15,316 nt of DNA from Steroidobacteraceae bacterium (GTDB lineage Bacteria; Pseudomonadota; Gammaproteobacteria; Steroidobacterales; Steroidobacteraceae). The position numbers and the translations under genes are program-made. Numbering within the stretch: position 1 is the stretch's first letter; the number at the start of each line of letters is the position of its first letter. The DNA lies in assembly GCA_025927665.1 (NCBI GenBank), contig JAICKZ010000034.1, forward strand, positions 1 to 15,316. Direction: 5' to 3'. Under the pieces are notes generated by a model. The model searched no databases, was not told where the DNA came from, and saw only the letters and a list, made by a program, of their open reading frames with translations. Positions 7,157 through 14,714 of the stretch are shown piece after piece.

Positions 7157-8155
7157 TTACTTGGCAATCACGCGTGCCATTTCCAGCACTTTACTCGAGT
7201 AACCCCATTCATTGTCATACCACGATATGACTTTGACGAAGGTACCGTCGAGGGCAATGCCGGCTTCAGCATCGAAAATAGAGGTACGACTATCGTCACG
7301 GAAATCCGTGGAAACAACCTTTTCTTCGGTGTAACCCAGCACACCTTTCATCGCGCCTTCTGATGCGGCCTTCATGGCATCACAAATTTGCTTATAGGTT
7401 GTTTCGTTTTTCAACTCAACAGTGAGATCCACAACGGACACATCCGAGGTCGGTACGCGGAACGACATGCCAGTCAATTTCTTGTTTAGCTCAGGAATCA
7501 CCACACCAACGGCTTTTGCAGCACCCGTAGAAGATGGAATGATGTTTTCCAAAATGCCGCGGCCACCACGCCAATCTTTGTTCGATGGACCGTCAACCGT
7601 TTTCTGCGTCGCAGTTGTTGCATGCACCGTAGTCATCAAGCCACGTTTGATACCAAAGGTGTCATTCAACACTTTGGCAATCGGCGCAAGACAGTTGGTG
7701 GTGCATGAGGCATTGGAGATAATGGTTTGACCTGCATAGGTCTTGTCGTTCACACCGAATACGAACATCGGTGTATCGTCTTTCGACGGTGCCGACATGA
7801 TGACCTTCTTGGCACCTGCAGCAAGATGCTTCTCGCAAGTTTCTTTGGTGAGAAACAAGCCAGTCGATTCAACGACAACTTGTGCGCCGATCTCGCCCCA
7901 CTTCAACTCTGCAGGATCCTTGACTGCAGTGAGACGAATTTTCTTGCCGTTCACGATCAGTGTATTGCCTTCAACTGCAATCGTACCTTTGAAGTGACCA
8001 TGCACGGAATCGTACTTCAACATGTAGGCCAGATAATCCGGCTCAAGCAAGTCGTTGATGCCTACGATCTCGATGTCCGGAAAGTTTTGTACCGCGGCGC
8101 GAAACACCATGCGTCCGATGCGGCCGAACCCATTGATACCTACTTTAATACTCAT
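7157..8155 (-). CDS. gap: Glyceraldehyde-3-phosphate dehydrogenase, GapA type
   Basis: Oxidises glyceraldehyde 3-phosphate to 1,3-bisphosphoglycerate with NAD. The 332 residues match the E. coli GapA group. NINGFGRIG-type start (GINGFGRIG, 7-15) is the dinucleotide loop; NDL at 34-36 supports NAD preference; SNASCTTNCLAP contains the catalytic Cys151, and TTVHATTATQ the base His178. The C-terminal WYDNEWGYS differs from the E. coli version (NETGYS) and is the more widespread form. The ATG is preceded by GGAG with good spacing. It lies 52 bases after tkt on the same strand, in AT-rich spacer, so the two are likely one transcript, ended by the terminator directly downstream. Confidence 0.98.
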   Translation of the reverse strand: MSIKVGINGFGRIGRMVFRAAVQNFPDIEIVGINDLLEPDYLAYMLKYDSVHGHFKGTIAVEGNTLIVNGKKIRLTAVKDPAELKWGEIGAQVVVESTGLFLTKETCEKHLAAGAKKVIMSAPSKDDTPMFVFGVNDKTYAGQTIISNASCTTNCLAPIAKVLNDTFGIKRGLMTTVHATTATQKTVDGPSNKDWRGGRGILENIIPSSTGAAKAVGVVIPELNKKLTGMSFRVPTSDVSVVDLTVELKNETTYKQICDAMKAASEGAMKGVLGYTEEKVVSTDFRDDSRTSIFDAEAGIALDGTFVKVISWYDNEWGYSSKVLEMARVIAK

Positions 8156-8207
8156 ATTTCACTCCGCAAATTTAAATTAAACTTTAAAACTAAAACTTAA
8201 AACAAAC

Positions 8208-10256
8208 TCAAACTAAATTCCATGAACCAGCAAGAACCTGTTTGGCAGTTGCCACCACGTTCTCAACTGTAAATCCAAATTGCTTGAACAACTCTTTGGC
8301 AGGCGCTGAAGCACCAAAGCGATCAAGGCCAATCACCGCGCCATTGCTGCCAACGTAACGCCACCAGCCTTCACGCACGCCCGCTTCAATTGCCACCCGA
8401 TGTATCACCGCACGCGGCAACACCGATTCACGATAGGCAGCATCTTGAGCATCAAACAAGGTGGTGTTCGGCATGGAAACCACGCGTACACGAGTACCGC
8501 TTGCGATCAACTGCTTGGCAGCATCCATGGCCAACGCGACTTCAGAACCGGTGGCGATCAATATCAACTCAGGTGCGCCTTGAGAGTCCAACAATACATA
8601 GCCACCACGACGTATGTTAGCAATTTGCTGTGCATCGCGCACTTGATGTGCCAATGCCTGTCGTGTGAGCACTAACACAGAAGGCCCGGCAGCATGTTGC
8701 ACCGACGCACCCCACGAAACCGCAGTTTCAACTGCATCGCAAGGACGCCATAACTGCAGACCCGGAATCAAGCGCAAACTGGCTGTATGTTCAACAGGTT
8801 GATGCGTTGGCCCATCTTCACCAAGACCAATTGAATCATGTGTGAACACATAGATGACACGGATTCGTGACAGCGCCGAGATGCGCACCGCATTGCGTGC
8901 ATAGTCGGAGAACACCAGGAAGGTGCCACCATAAGGTATGAACCCACCATGCACAGCAATCCCATTCATGATGCCGGCCATCCCGAATTCACGCACACCG
9001 TAATGCAAGTAATTACCGCTGAAATCGCTGCCGGTAATCGATTTGCTATCTTTGCGATTGGTGTTATTGGAACCCGTCAAATCGGCTGATCCACCTAAAA
9101 ATTCTGGTAGTGCGGGGCCAATTGCATTCAATGCCTGTTGTGATGATTGACGAGTTGCAACTGTTGGCGCCGCTTCGACCGTTTTGCTGATATAGGCATC
9201 GAGTATTGATTGGAAATTTGCCGGCAACTCGCCTTTGATGCGACGAGTGAATTCAAGCGCCAATTCTGGGAATTGTTTCGTATAGCTATTAAACAGTTCT
9301 TGCCACTTCGCTTCGCGTGCTTTACCAGCGGCAGTTGCATCCCAGGCGGCACGAATCTCAGCGGGAATTTCAAATGCAGGATAAGGCCAGTTCAAATTCT
9401 TTCGAGATGCAGCGACTTCTTCTACACCCAATGCAGCACCGTGAGTGGCTTCAGTGCCTTGCTTGTTAGGTGAGCCAAAGCCAATGATCGTCTTGCAACA
9501 AATTAACGAAGGGCGATCAGTCACTGCCTTGGATTGTTGAATGGCGCGTTCAATCGCCGCAGGATCATGACCATCAATACCCGCGACGACGTGCCAACCA
9601 TACGCTTCAAAGCGCATGGGCGTGTTATCCGTAAACCAATCATGCACTTCACCATCAATGGAAATGCCATTGTCATCATAAAAGCCAATCAGCTTGCCCA
9701 ATTTCAAAGTGCCTGCAAGTGAACAGGCTTCATGCGAAATGCCTTCCATCAAACAACCATCGCCCATGAATACATAGGTGTGATGATCTACAACATTAAA
9801 ACCAGGTCGATTGAATTGAGTTGCGAGCAGTCTTTCTGCCAATGCCATACCCACCGCATTGGACAAGCCTTGACCGAGTGGTCCCGTGGTGGTTTCGATA
9901 CCCAAATGCGGTTCGTATTCAGGATGTCCTGCGGTATGCGAACCCCATTGACGAAAACGTTTGAGTTCATCCATTGATAATGGGTAGCCGGTTAGATTCA
10001 GCAATGCATACAACAGCATTGAGCCGTGACCGTTGGACAATACGAAGCGATCACGATTAGGCCAAAGTGGATTGGCAGGGTTGTGTTGCAGATGATCGCT
10101 CCATAGTACTTGGGCAATATCGGCCATCCCCATCGGTGCACCAGGATGTCCCGAGTTGGCTTGCTGCACGGCGTCCATGGCCAGAAAGCGAATGGCGTTG
10201 GCCAAGGTACGACGATCAATATTCGTATTGGAGTTCTGACTTGAATTTTGGGGCAT
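8208..10256 (-). CDS. tkt: Transketolase
   Basis: Thiamine-diphosphate enzyme that moves two-carbon ketol units between sugar phosphates, linking the pentose phosphate pathway (or the Calvin cycle, if present) to glycolysis. The 682 residues are slightly longer than E. coli TktA (663), mostly from a polar N-terminal extension and small insertions. Motifs: SGHPGAPMGMA (35-45), TTGPLGQG (123-130), the cofactor-binding GDG (165-167) to DDN (194-196) stretch, and the pyrimidine-domain GLGEDGPTHQPVEH. The third, C-terminal domain is intact. The ATG at 10256 has a modest AGGG upstream at longer than ideal spacing. It is the first gene of the minus-strand cluster, with a promoter candidate 36-64 bases upstream, divergent from the ygfF-like gene. 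Confidence 0.98.
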   Translation of the reverse strand: MPQNSSQNSNTNIDRRTLANAIRFLAMDAVQQANSGHPGAPMGMADIAQVLWSDHLQHNPANPLWPNRDRFVLSNGHGSMLLYALLNLTGYPLSMDELKRFRQWGSHTAGHPEYEPHLGIETTTGPLGQGLSNAVGMALAERLLATQFNRPGFNVVDHHTYVFMGDGCLMEGISHEACSLAGTLKLGKLIGFYDDNGISIDGEVHDWFTDNTPMRFEAYGWHVVAGIDGHDPAAIERAIQQSKAVTDRPSLICCKTIIGFGSPNKQGTEATHGAALGVEEVAASRKNLNWPYPAFEIPAEIRAAWDATAAGKAREAKWQELFNSYTKQFPELALEFTRRIKGELPANFQSILDAYISKTVEAAPTVATRQSSQQALNAIGPALPEFLGGSADLTGSNNTNRKDSKSITGSDFSGNYLHYGVREFGMAGIMNGIAVHGGFIPYGGTFLVFSDYARNAVRISALSRIRVIYVFTHDSIGLGEDGPTHQPVEHTASLRLIPGLQLWRPCDAVETAVSWGASVQHAAGPSVLVLTRQALAHQVRDAQQIANIRRGGYVLLDSQGAPELILIATGSEVALAMDAAKQLIASGTRVRVVSMPNTTLFDAQDAAYRESVLPRAVIHRVAIEAGVREGWWRYVGSNGAVIGLDRFGASAPAKELFKQFGFTVENVVATAKQVLAGSWNLV

Positions 10257-10291
10257 GGGAACGTTAACCCTGGAAAATATTAGAGCCGCGT

Positions 10292-10320
10292 ATTGTCTAC
10301 CAGCCAGGCTGCTAGGGCAA
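10292..10320 (-). promoter_or_regulatory. Candidate sigma-70 promoter of tkt
   Basis: On the minus strand TTGCCC (10320-10315, 4 of 6) and GACAAT (10297-10292, 4 of 6) are separated by 17 bases, with a predicted leader of about 30 bases. Spacing and position fit; box quality is moderate. Confidence 0.35.
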
Positions 10321-10573
10321 ATAAGATTGTGTTCATAGTGGCTTAAAAAATGGTATTAGGAGCGGATTGAGGCTGTTTGTTAAGCCGTCCGTTTTGCAAT
10401 ACCCCTTCAGTCAGCAATCGCAATTAATGAGTTGTCTCTGCACCGAATTGGGTGTTACGTAGTTAGCGCGGTTTTATTTATTGAAATCGTAGTCGCGAAA
10501 ATTAAGTTAGGTTTAGCAAAACGATGCCGGTACACACGAGAAAACACACGCCTCATACATCAAAATTGTGATA

Positions 10574-10602
10574 TTGCCATTCAATTCAGTAGAGCCTATA
10601 CG
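10574..10602 (+). promoter_or_regulatory. Candidate sigma-70 promoter of the ygfF-like gene
   Basis: TTGCCA (10574-10579, 5 of 6) and TATACG (10597-10602, 4 of 6) with a 17-base spacer, about 45 bases before the ATG at 10655. Confidence 0.4.
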
Positions 10603-10654
10603 TGAACAATACAGTGGCCAATCACTAAGATGCGAATTCTTTAGAGCTTTAACA

Positions 10655-11401
10655 ATGACCCAAGTAGTCATCATTACCGGTGCAAGTCGAGGTATTGGTG
10701 CAGCGACCGCACTACTCGCAGCACAACGTGGTTATGCAGTATGCGTTAACTATCGCAAAGACGTAGAAGCAGCCGAGCGTGTTGCCACAAAAATAAAAAC
10801 TGCTGGTGGCCAGGCTATTGCGGTGGCTGCGAATGTTGCAATCGAATCTGATGTGATGCGCTTATTTGAAACTTGCGACAAAGAACTCGGCCCACTAACC
10901 GCATTGGTAAACAACGCTGGCATTCTCGAGACACAGATGCGCATTGCAGACATGGACGTCTCACGCGTGCAACGTATCTTCGCTACTAATGTAATTGGAT
11001 CATTTCTGTGTGCACGTGAAGCGGTAAAACGTATGTCAACCAAGCATGGCGGTAACGGTGGTGCTATCGTTAATGTTTCATCCGGTGCAGCACGTTTAGG
11101 TTCGCCCGGTGAGTACGTTGACTATGCTGCATCAAAGGGTGCTATTGATACTTTTACCATTGGCTTGGCACGCGAAGTGGCTGAAGAAAATATTCGTGTG
11201 AATGCCGTTCGCCCCGGTTTTATCTACACAGAAATGCACGTCAGCGGCGGTGAACCGGAACGAGTGAATCGTCTTAAAGCGCTTGTACCTATGAAACGTG
11301 GCGGCACTGCTGATGAAGTTGCAAAAGCCATACTGTGGCTACTCTCGACCGAAGCTTCTTACACTACGGGTAGTTTCATTGATGTTAGTGGCGGAAAGTA
11401 A
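10655..11401 (+). CDS. ygfF: Short-chain dehydrogenase, YgfF-like
   Basis: NAD(P)-dependent oxidoreductase of the classical short-chain dehydrogenase family, 248 residues. The cofactor loop TGASRGIG (8-15), NNAG (86-89), a catalytic Ser at 142/143, and Tyr157 and Lys161 in YAASK are all present. Long stretches, such as SPGEYVDYAASKGAIDT, VRPGFIYTEM and ASYTTGSFIDVSGGK, are close to the E. coli YgfF protein, whose physiological substrate is not established; sugar or polyol oxidation is often guessed from distant glucose dehydrogenases. I start at the ATG at 10655, which directly opens the Rossmann strand; an in-frame upstream ATG at 10568 would add 29 residues with no family match and lies before the promoter -10. 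The ribosome site is weak (AGAG). It is 88 bases upstream of metK, same strand. Confidence 0.92.
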   Translation: MTQVVIITGASRGIGAATALLAAQRGYAVCVNYRKDVEAAERVATKIKTAGGQAIAVAANVAIESDVMRLFETCDKELGPLTALVNNAGILETQMRIADMDVSRVQRIFATNVIGSFLCAREAVKRMSTKHGGNGGAIVNVSSGAARLGSPGEYVDYAASKGAIDTFTIGLAREVAEENIRVNAVRPGFIYTEMHVSGGEPERVNRLKALVPMKRGGTADEVAKAILWLLSTEASYTTGSFIDVSGGK

Positions 11402-11430
11402 TTCAGCTGTACCTAAGTTACGTTTATACT
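11402..11430 (+). promoter_or_regulatory. Candidate promoter of metK
   Basis: TATACT (11425-11430, 5 of 6 to the -10) has TTCAGC (11402-11407, 3 of 6) 17 bases upstream, immediately after the stop of the preceding gene. The leader would be about 52 bases. No S-adenosylmethionine riboswitch is recognisable in the short gap. Confidence 0.3.
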
Positions 11431-11489
11431 CTGCGGCCTTTATGACGCCATTCGTTCAATCCTTAACTCAACCACAAGGGAAACTCTAA

Positions 11490-12695
11490 ATGTCCGGTAG
11501 CTATCTGTTCACCTCCGAATCCGTATCTGAAGGGCATCCTGATAAAATTGCTGACCAGATTTCCGATGCCGTTCTAGATGCCATTCTGGCGCAGGACACT
11601 CGCGCTCGCGTTGCATGCGAAACCATGGTGAAAACCGGCGTCGCCATTGTTGCAGGTGAAATCACTACCAGCGCCTGGGTCGACCTTGAAGCACTGACTC
11701 GTAAAGTGATTTTGGATATCGGCTATGACTCAAGCGACGTAGGGTTTGATGGCGCAACTTGCGGCATTTTGAACTTGATCGGTAAGCAATCTCCCGACAT
11801 CAATCAAGGCGTTGATCGTAAAAAGCCTGAAGAACAAGGCGCTGGCGATCAAGGTTTAATGTTTGGTTATGCTTGTAATGAAACCAAAGAATTAATGCCT
11901 GCTGCGATTCACTATGCGCATCGCTTGGTGGAACGCCAAGCCAAAGTGCGCAAAAAAGGCGTGTTGCCATGGCTGCGTCCCGACGCAAAGAGCCAAGTCA
12001 CCTTGCGTTACGAAAACGACCAAGCCGTAGGTTTGGATGCAGTGGTGCTTTCCACTCAACACGATCCAGAGATCAAGTATAAAGATTTGCGTGAAGCAGT
12101 CATTGAGGAAATCTTGCGGCCAACATTGCCCAAAGCCTGGTTCAGCAAAGTTCAAAACAACAAGATTCATATTAATCCCACGGGCAAATTTGTAATCGGT
12201 GGTCCGGTAGGTGATTGCGGTCTGACAGGCCGCAAGATTATTGTTGATAGTTACGGTGGCATGGCACGTCATGGTGGCGGTGCATTCTCCGGTAAAGATC
12301 CATCCAAAGTGGATCGCTCTGCTGCATACGCAGCGCGCTATGTGGCTAAGAACATTGTGGCCGCAGGTTTAGCGGATCGTTGCGAAGTACAAGTGTCTTA
12401 TGCCATCGGCGTGGCGCAACCTACTTCAATCACCGTGATGACTTTTGACACGGGCAAATTGCCGGATGCAAAAATCGAAAAATTAGTACGTGGCCATTTC
12501 GATTTACGTCCTTATGGAATCATGCAAATGCTGGATTTGTTACATCCCATGTACCAGGCAACTGCATCGTATGGTCACTTTGGTCGCACACCGGTTGAAA
12601 TGACCAATCCGGTCGACAAGAAGACACGTTTTACCGCATTTTCTTGGGAAAAAACGGATAAGGCAGAGGCCTTGCGTAAGGATGCGAAGCTTTAA
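11490..12695 (+). CDS. metK: S-adenosylmethionine synthetase (methionine adenosyltransferase)
   Basis: Makes S-adenosylmethionine from methionine and ATP, releasing phosphate and pyrophosphate; works as a tetramer in the cytoplasm. The 401 residues carry GHPDK (15-19) at the ATP site, the hexapeptide signature GAGDQG (117-122) followed by LMFGYA, and the glycine-rich phosphate loop GGGAFSGKD (262-270) with the following PSKVDRSAAY. Length is somewhat above E. coli MetK (384), from short insertions, and the protein looks complete. The ATG is preceded by AGGG at about 10 bases. It stands directly before ahcY, so synthesis of the methyl donor and removal of its by-product are encoded side by side; 169 bases holding a riboswitch separate them. 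Confidence 0.98.
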   Translation: MSGSYLFTSESVSEGHPDKIADQISDAVLDAILAQDTRARVACETMVKTGVAIVAGEITTSAWVDLEALTRKVILDIGYDSSDVGFDGATCGILNLIGKQSPDINQGVDRKKPEEQGAGDQGLMFGYACNETKELMPAAIHYAHRLVERQAKVRKKGVLPWLRPDAKSQVTLRYENDQAVGLDAVVLSTQHDPEIKYKDLREAVIEEILRPTLPKAWFSKVQNNKIHINPTGKFVIGGPVGDCGLTGRKIIVDSYGGMARHGGGAFSGKDPSKVDRSAAYAARYVAKNIVAAGLADRCEVQVSYAIGVAQPTSITVMTFDTGKLPDAKIEKLVRGHFDLRPYGIMQMLDLLHPMYQATASYGHFGRTPVEMTNPVDKKTRFTAFSWEKTDKAEALRKDAKL

Positions 12696-12713
12696 GACAG
12701 TCTCTTCCATGTA

Positions 12714-12736
12714 GGATGACAGGAGGATTTGTCACC
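12714..12736 (+). repeat. Small hairpin after metK
   Basis: GG-TGACA (12714-12721, with A12716 bulged) can pair with TGTCACC (12730-12736) around an eight-base loop. It lies 18 bases after the metK stop and ahead of the riboswitch. There is no T tract, so it may be a weak transcript end or processing site, or nothing. Confidence 0.3.
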
Positions 12737-12756
12737 TGATGATTTTGATGGCTCAC

Positions 12757-12833
12757 TCATCGAGGAGCGCTGCAGCAGATCTGTAAAGGATCAGCCAGGC
12801 TCGATCAGTGACCCGACTTTTCAACGGCGCTCT
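12757..12833 (+). promoter_or_regulatory. S-adenosylhomocysteine (SAH) riboswitch
   Basis: The sequence fits the SAH riboswitch family (Rfam SAH_riboswitch), which binds S-adenosylhomocysteine and turns on ahcY and methionine-cycle genes. Stem P1 is ATCGAG (12759-12764) with CTCGAT (12800-12805). The conserved GAGCGCTGC (12765-12773) follows, then a P2 arm with GCTG/CAGC and GATC (12778-12781) paired to GATC (12789-12792), then the conserved CCAGGC (12795-12800). The pseudoknot pairs GAGCGC (12765-12770) with GCGCTC (12827-12832), in the conserved AACGGCGCTC context. It ends 32 bases before the ahcY start. I could not find a clear promoter of its own, so it may be read from metK. Confidence 0.92.
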
Positions 12834-12859
12834 CTAATTTACTTTTATTTAATTGGAGA
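12831..12859 (+). promoter_or_regulatory. Predicted ribosome-site sequestering hairpin of the SAH riboswitch
   Basis: TCTCTAATT (12831-12839) can pair with AATTGGAGA (12851-12859), nine consecutive pairs with one G-U, around an 11-base loop. The right arm contains the ahcY Shine-Dalgarno GGAGA (12855-12859); the left arm shares 12831-12832 with the riboswitch pseudoknot. SAH binding should therefore stabilise the pseudoknot and free the ribosome site. Confidence 0.65.
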
Positions 12860-12864
12860 AGTGT

Positions 12865-14280
12865 ATGAACGCTGTTGTCTCGAAAAATTTCACTGACTTC
12901 TATGTCAAGGATATGTCGCAAGCCGGATGGGGTCATAAGGAAATGGCCATTGCCGAAACCGAAATGCCTGGGTTGATGGCCATTCGCAAAGAATACGCCG
13001 CCTCGCAGCCGCTCAAAGGCGCGCGCATTGCTGGGTCATTGCATATGACCATTCAAACCGCGATGTTGATTGAAACGCTCAAAGCATTGGGCGCCGATGT
13101 GCGTTGGGCCTCATGCAACATCTATTCAACACAAGATCATGCTGCCGCTGCGATTGCCGCCAATGGCACACCAGTGTTTGCTTATAAAGGCGAAACTTTG
13201 GATGAGTATTGGGAGTACACCCATCGCATCTTTGAATGGCCCAACAATACGCATGCCAACATGATTCTGGATGATGGTGGCGATGCAACGTTGTTGTTGA
13301 TGCTGGGCGCGAAAGCAGAGAAAGATGCATCATTAATTGCCAAGCCCACGAATGAAGAAGAAGTTGCATTGTATGCATCCATCAAAAAGCGTTTGGCTTC
13401 TCAACCTGGTTGGTATTCAACGCGTCTGGCGCAAATCAAAGGTGTGACTGAAGAAACCACCACCGGCGTCAAGCGGCTATATCAAATTGCCAAAGAAGGC
13501 CAGCTGCCCTTCCCTGCAATCAACGTGAATGATTCAGTAACCAAATCGAAATTCGATAACTTGTATGGTTGTCGCGAATCATTGGTCGATGCGATCAAGC
13601 GCGCCACCGATGTCATGCTTGCTGGCAAGGTTGCCGTTGTTGCGGGCTTCGGTGATGTCGGCAAAGGTTCAGCAGAAAGTTTGCGTGCCTTGTCAGCGCA
13701 AGTATGGGTCACTGAAATTGATCCCATTTGCGCGTTGCAAGCGGCGATGGAAGGTTATCGTGTTGTCACCATGGAAGAGGCCTGTGATAAGGCGGACATC
13801 TTTGTAACCGCGACTGGCAATGTAAATGTGATCAATCACGATCACATGAAGCGCATGAAGCATCAGGCCATCGTATGCAACATCGGTCACTTCGATAGTG
13901 AAATCGAAATCGCCGCACTCAAGCAATACAAATGGGAAAACATCAAACCCCAAGTTGATCATGTGATCTTCCCTGATGGCAAACGCATCATTATTCTAGC
14001 TGAAGGTCGTTTGGTTAATCTCGGCTGTGGCACTGGACATCCTTCATTCGTGATGTCCAATTCATTCACCAATCAAGTATTGGCACAAATTGAATTGTTC
14101 CAGCATGGTGCCAATTACAAAAATGACGTGTATGTATTACCAAAACGTTTGGATGAAAAAGTTGCACAACTGCATCTTGAACGCATTGGTGTGAAGTTGA
14201 CCCGACTCACTGCTGAACAAGCCAAATACATCAGTGTGAATGCAGACGGTCCATACAAGCCAGACCACTACAAGTATTGA
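12865..14280 (+). CDS. ahcY: Adenosylhomocysteinase (SAH hydrolase)
   Basis: Splits S-adenosylhomocysteine into adenosine and homocysteine with a tightly bound NAD, relieving product inhibition of methyltransferases and feeding methionine resynthesis. The 471 residues show SLHMT with His60, DDGGD (136-140), the catalytic Lys227 and Asp231 in NDSVTKSKFDN (222-232), the NAD loop GFGDVGKG (261-268) and the C-terminal tail KPDHYKY that reaches the neighbouring subunit. The insertion around residues 150-190 is typical of the long bacterial form. The ATG at 12865 has GGAGA five bases upstream; a TTG at 12853 in frame would include the ribosome site in the coding region and is rejected. It is controlled by the SAH riboswitch just upstream and followed by a terminator. 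The methylenetetrahydrofolate reductase gene metF, often next in line elsewhere, is absent. Confidence 0.98.
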   Translation: MNAVVSKNFTDFYVKDMSQAGWGHKEMAIAETEMPGLMAIRKEYAASQPLKGARIAGSLHMTIQTAMLIETLKALGADVRWASCNIYSTQDHAAAAIAANGTPVFAYKGETLDEYWEYTHRIFEWPNNTHANMILDDGGDATLLLMLGAKAEKDASLIAKPTNEEEVALYASIKKRLASQPGWYSTRLAQIKGVTEETTTGVKRLYQIAKEGQLPFPAINVNDSVTKSKFDNLYGCRESLVDAIKRATDVMLAGKVAVVAGFGDVGKGSAESLRALSAQVWVTEIDPICALQAAMEGYRVVTMEEACDKADIFVTATGNVNVINHDHMKRMKHQAIVCNIGHFDSEIEIAALKQYKWENIKPQVDHVIFPDGKRIIILAEGRLVNLGCGTGHPSFVMSNSFTNQVLAQIELFQHGANYKNDVYVLPKRLDEKVAQLHLERIGVKLTRLTAEQAKYISVNADGPYKPDHYKY

Positions 14281-14297
14281 GATTGAGTTTCGATAAA

Positions 14298-14331
14298 GCC
14301 CCCTTTGCTGCAAAGTAAAGGGGCACCTTTT
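14298..14331 (+). terminator. Probable rho-independent terminator of ahcY
   Basis: GCCCC (14298-14302) pairs with GGGGC (14320-14324); inside, CTTTG (14303-14307) pairs with CAAAG (14311-14315) around CTG, leaving TAAA bulged, or alternatively TTT pairs with AAA. A short run of four T follows at 14328-14331. It begins 18 bases after the ahcY stop. Confidence 0.65.
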
Positions 14332-14414
14332 GATATACCCACTTGCCTTAATAACAATGCTTCGGCAGCAAATCCAATAGTAAAGCAACATAACAATGAA
14401 CGGACTATAAAGCG

Positions 14415-14446
14415 GGTCCATAAAGCCAATCACTACAAGTATCGAG
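14415..14446 (+). pseudogene. Degraded duplicate of the ahcY 3' end
   Basis: The bases from GGTCCATAAAGCCA to GTATCGAG repeat the end of ahcY (14248-14281), which encodes GPYKPDHYKY and the stop. By hand alignment about 30 of 34 positions agree, with two single-base deletions and two substitutions, one of which changes the TGA stop to CGA. Similarity fades on both sides. It is non-functional; it looks like the remnant of a local duplication or of a second ahcY copy. Confidence 0.65.
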
Positions 14447-14653
14447 TTTTGTTCCTAATAGAATTCAAGTAGAGCGTCAGAAAATGTTCTTTCTATTTCG
14501 TTCTATGGATTGCACAAAATCTATCCGTATTCTCAGAACGCACACTACTGACCAATAAGGTCTTCCACGTATACATGTGATTGTCGCGAAGTTTTTCGCC
14601 GTTGTTTCAAGAAGCGAACTTAATTTAATTCGTAACGCAGCCGATATAGCAAC

Positions 14654-14700
14654 AACTATTTGAGAACCCTCGCAATTTCGCGTTCTTCCTCTAAATAGTT
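14654..14700 (+). repeat. Imperfect long hairpin immediately before the last gene's ribosome site
   Basis: AACTATTT (14654-14661) pairs perfectly with AAATAGTT (14693-14700). Inside, GAGAAC (14662-14667) pairs with GTTCTT (14682-14687, one G-U), leaving CCTCT bulged on one side. The AGGG ribosome site at 14702-14705 abuts the right arm. Confidence 0.45.
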
Positions 14701-14714
14701 CAGGGCTCATTACC

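Larger units (their letters stand above)
10257..10654. other. Divergent regulatory region between tkt and the ygfF-like gene
   Basis: These 398 bases carry no credible gene on either strand. They contain a promoter candidate for each flanking gene, listed separately, and between them about 250 bases (10321-10573) in which I see no further structure beyond a short GGCT...AGCC repeat near 10370-10386. Confidence 0.6.
14332..14714. other. Gene-free stretch between ahcY and the last gene
   Basis: These 383 bases have no credible reading frame. They contain a degraded copy of the ahcY 3' end (14415-14446), a small perfect hairpin GCGAA-GTTT-TTCGC (14586-14599), and a longer imperfect inverted repeat just before the next gene (14654-14700). 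I could not identify a good promoter for the last gene; the only -10-like sequence, around 14645-14650, lacks a -35. Confidence 0.6.

Noticed and set aside
7727..8200. A 157-codon plus-strand open frame opposite gap
   Set aside because: It lies antisense to a highly conserved gene; its length follows from the codon bias of gap, and no motif is visible.
11402..11489. Possible S-adenosylmethionine riboswitch upstream of metK
   Set aside because: The 88-base gap contains none of the recognisable cores or stems of known SAM riboswitches that I could find by eye.
11892..12272. A 126-codon minus-strand open frame inside metK
   Set aside because: It is antisense to conserved metK sequence, with no start signals and no family resemblance.
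14484..14558. A 24-codon plus-strand open frame in the gap after ahcY
   Set aside because: No ribosome site, no conserved features, and such a length is expected by chance.
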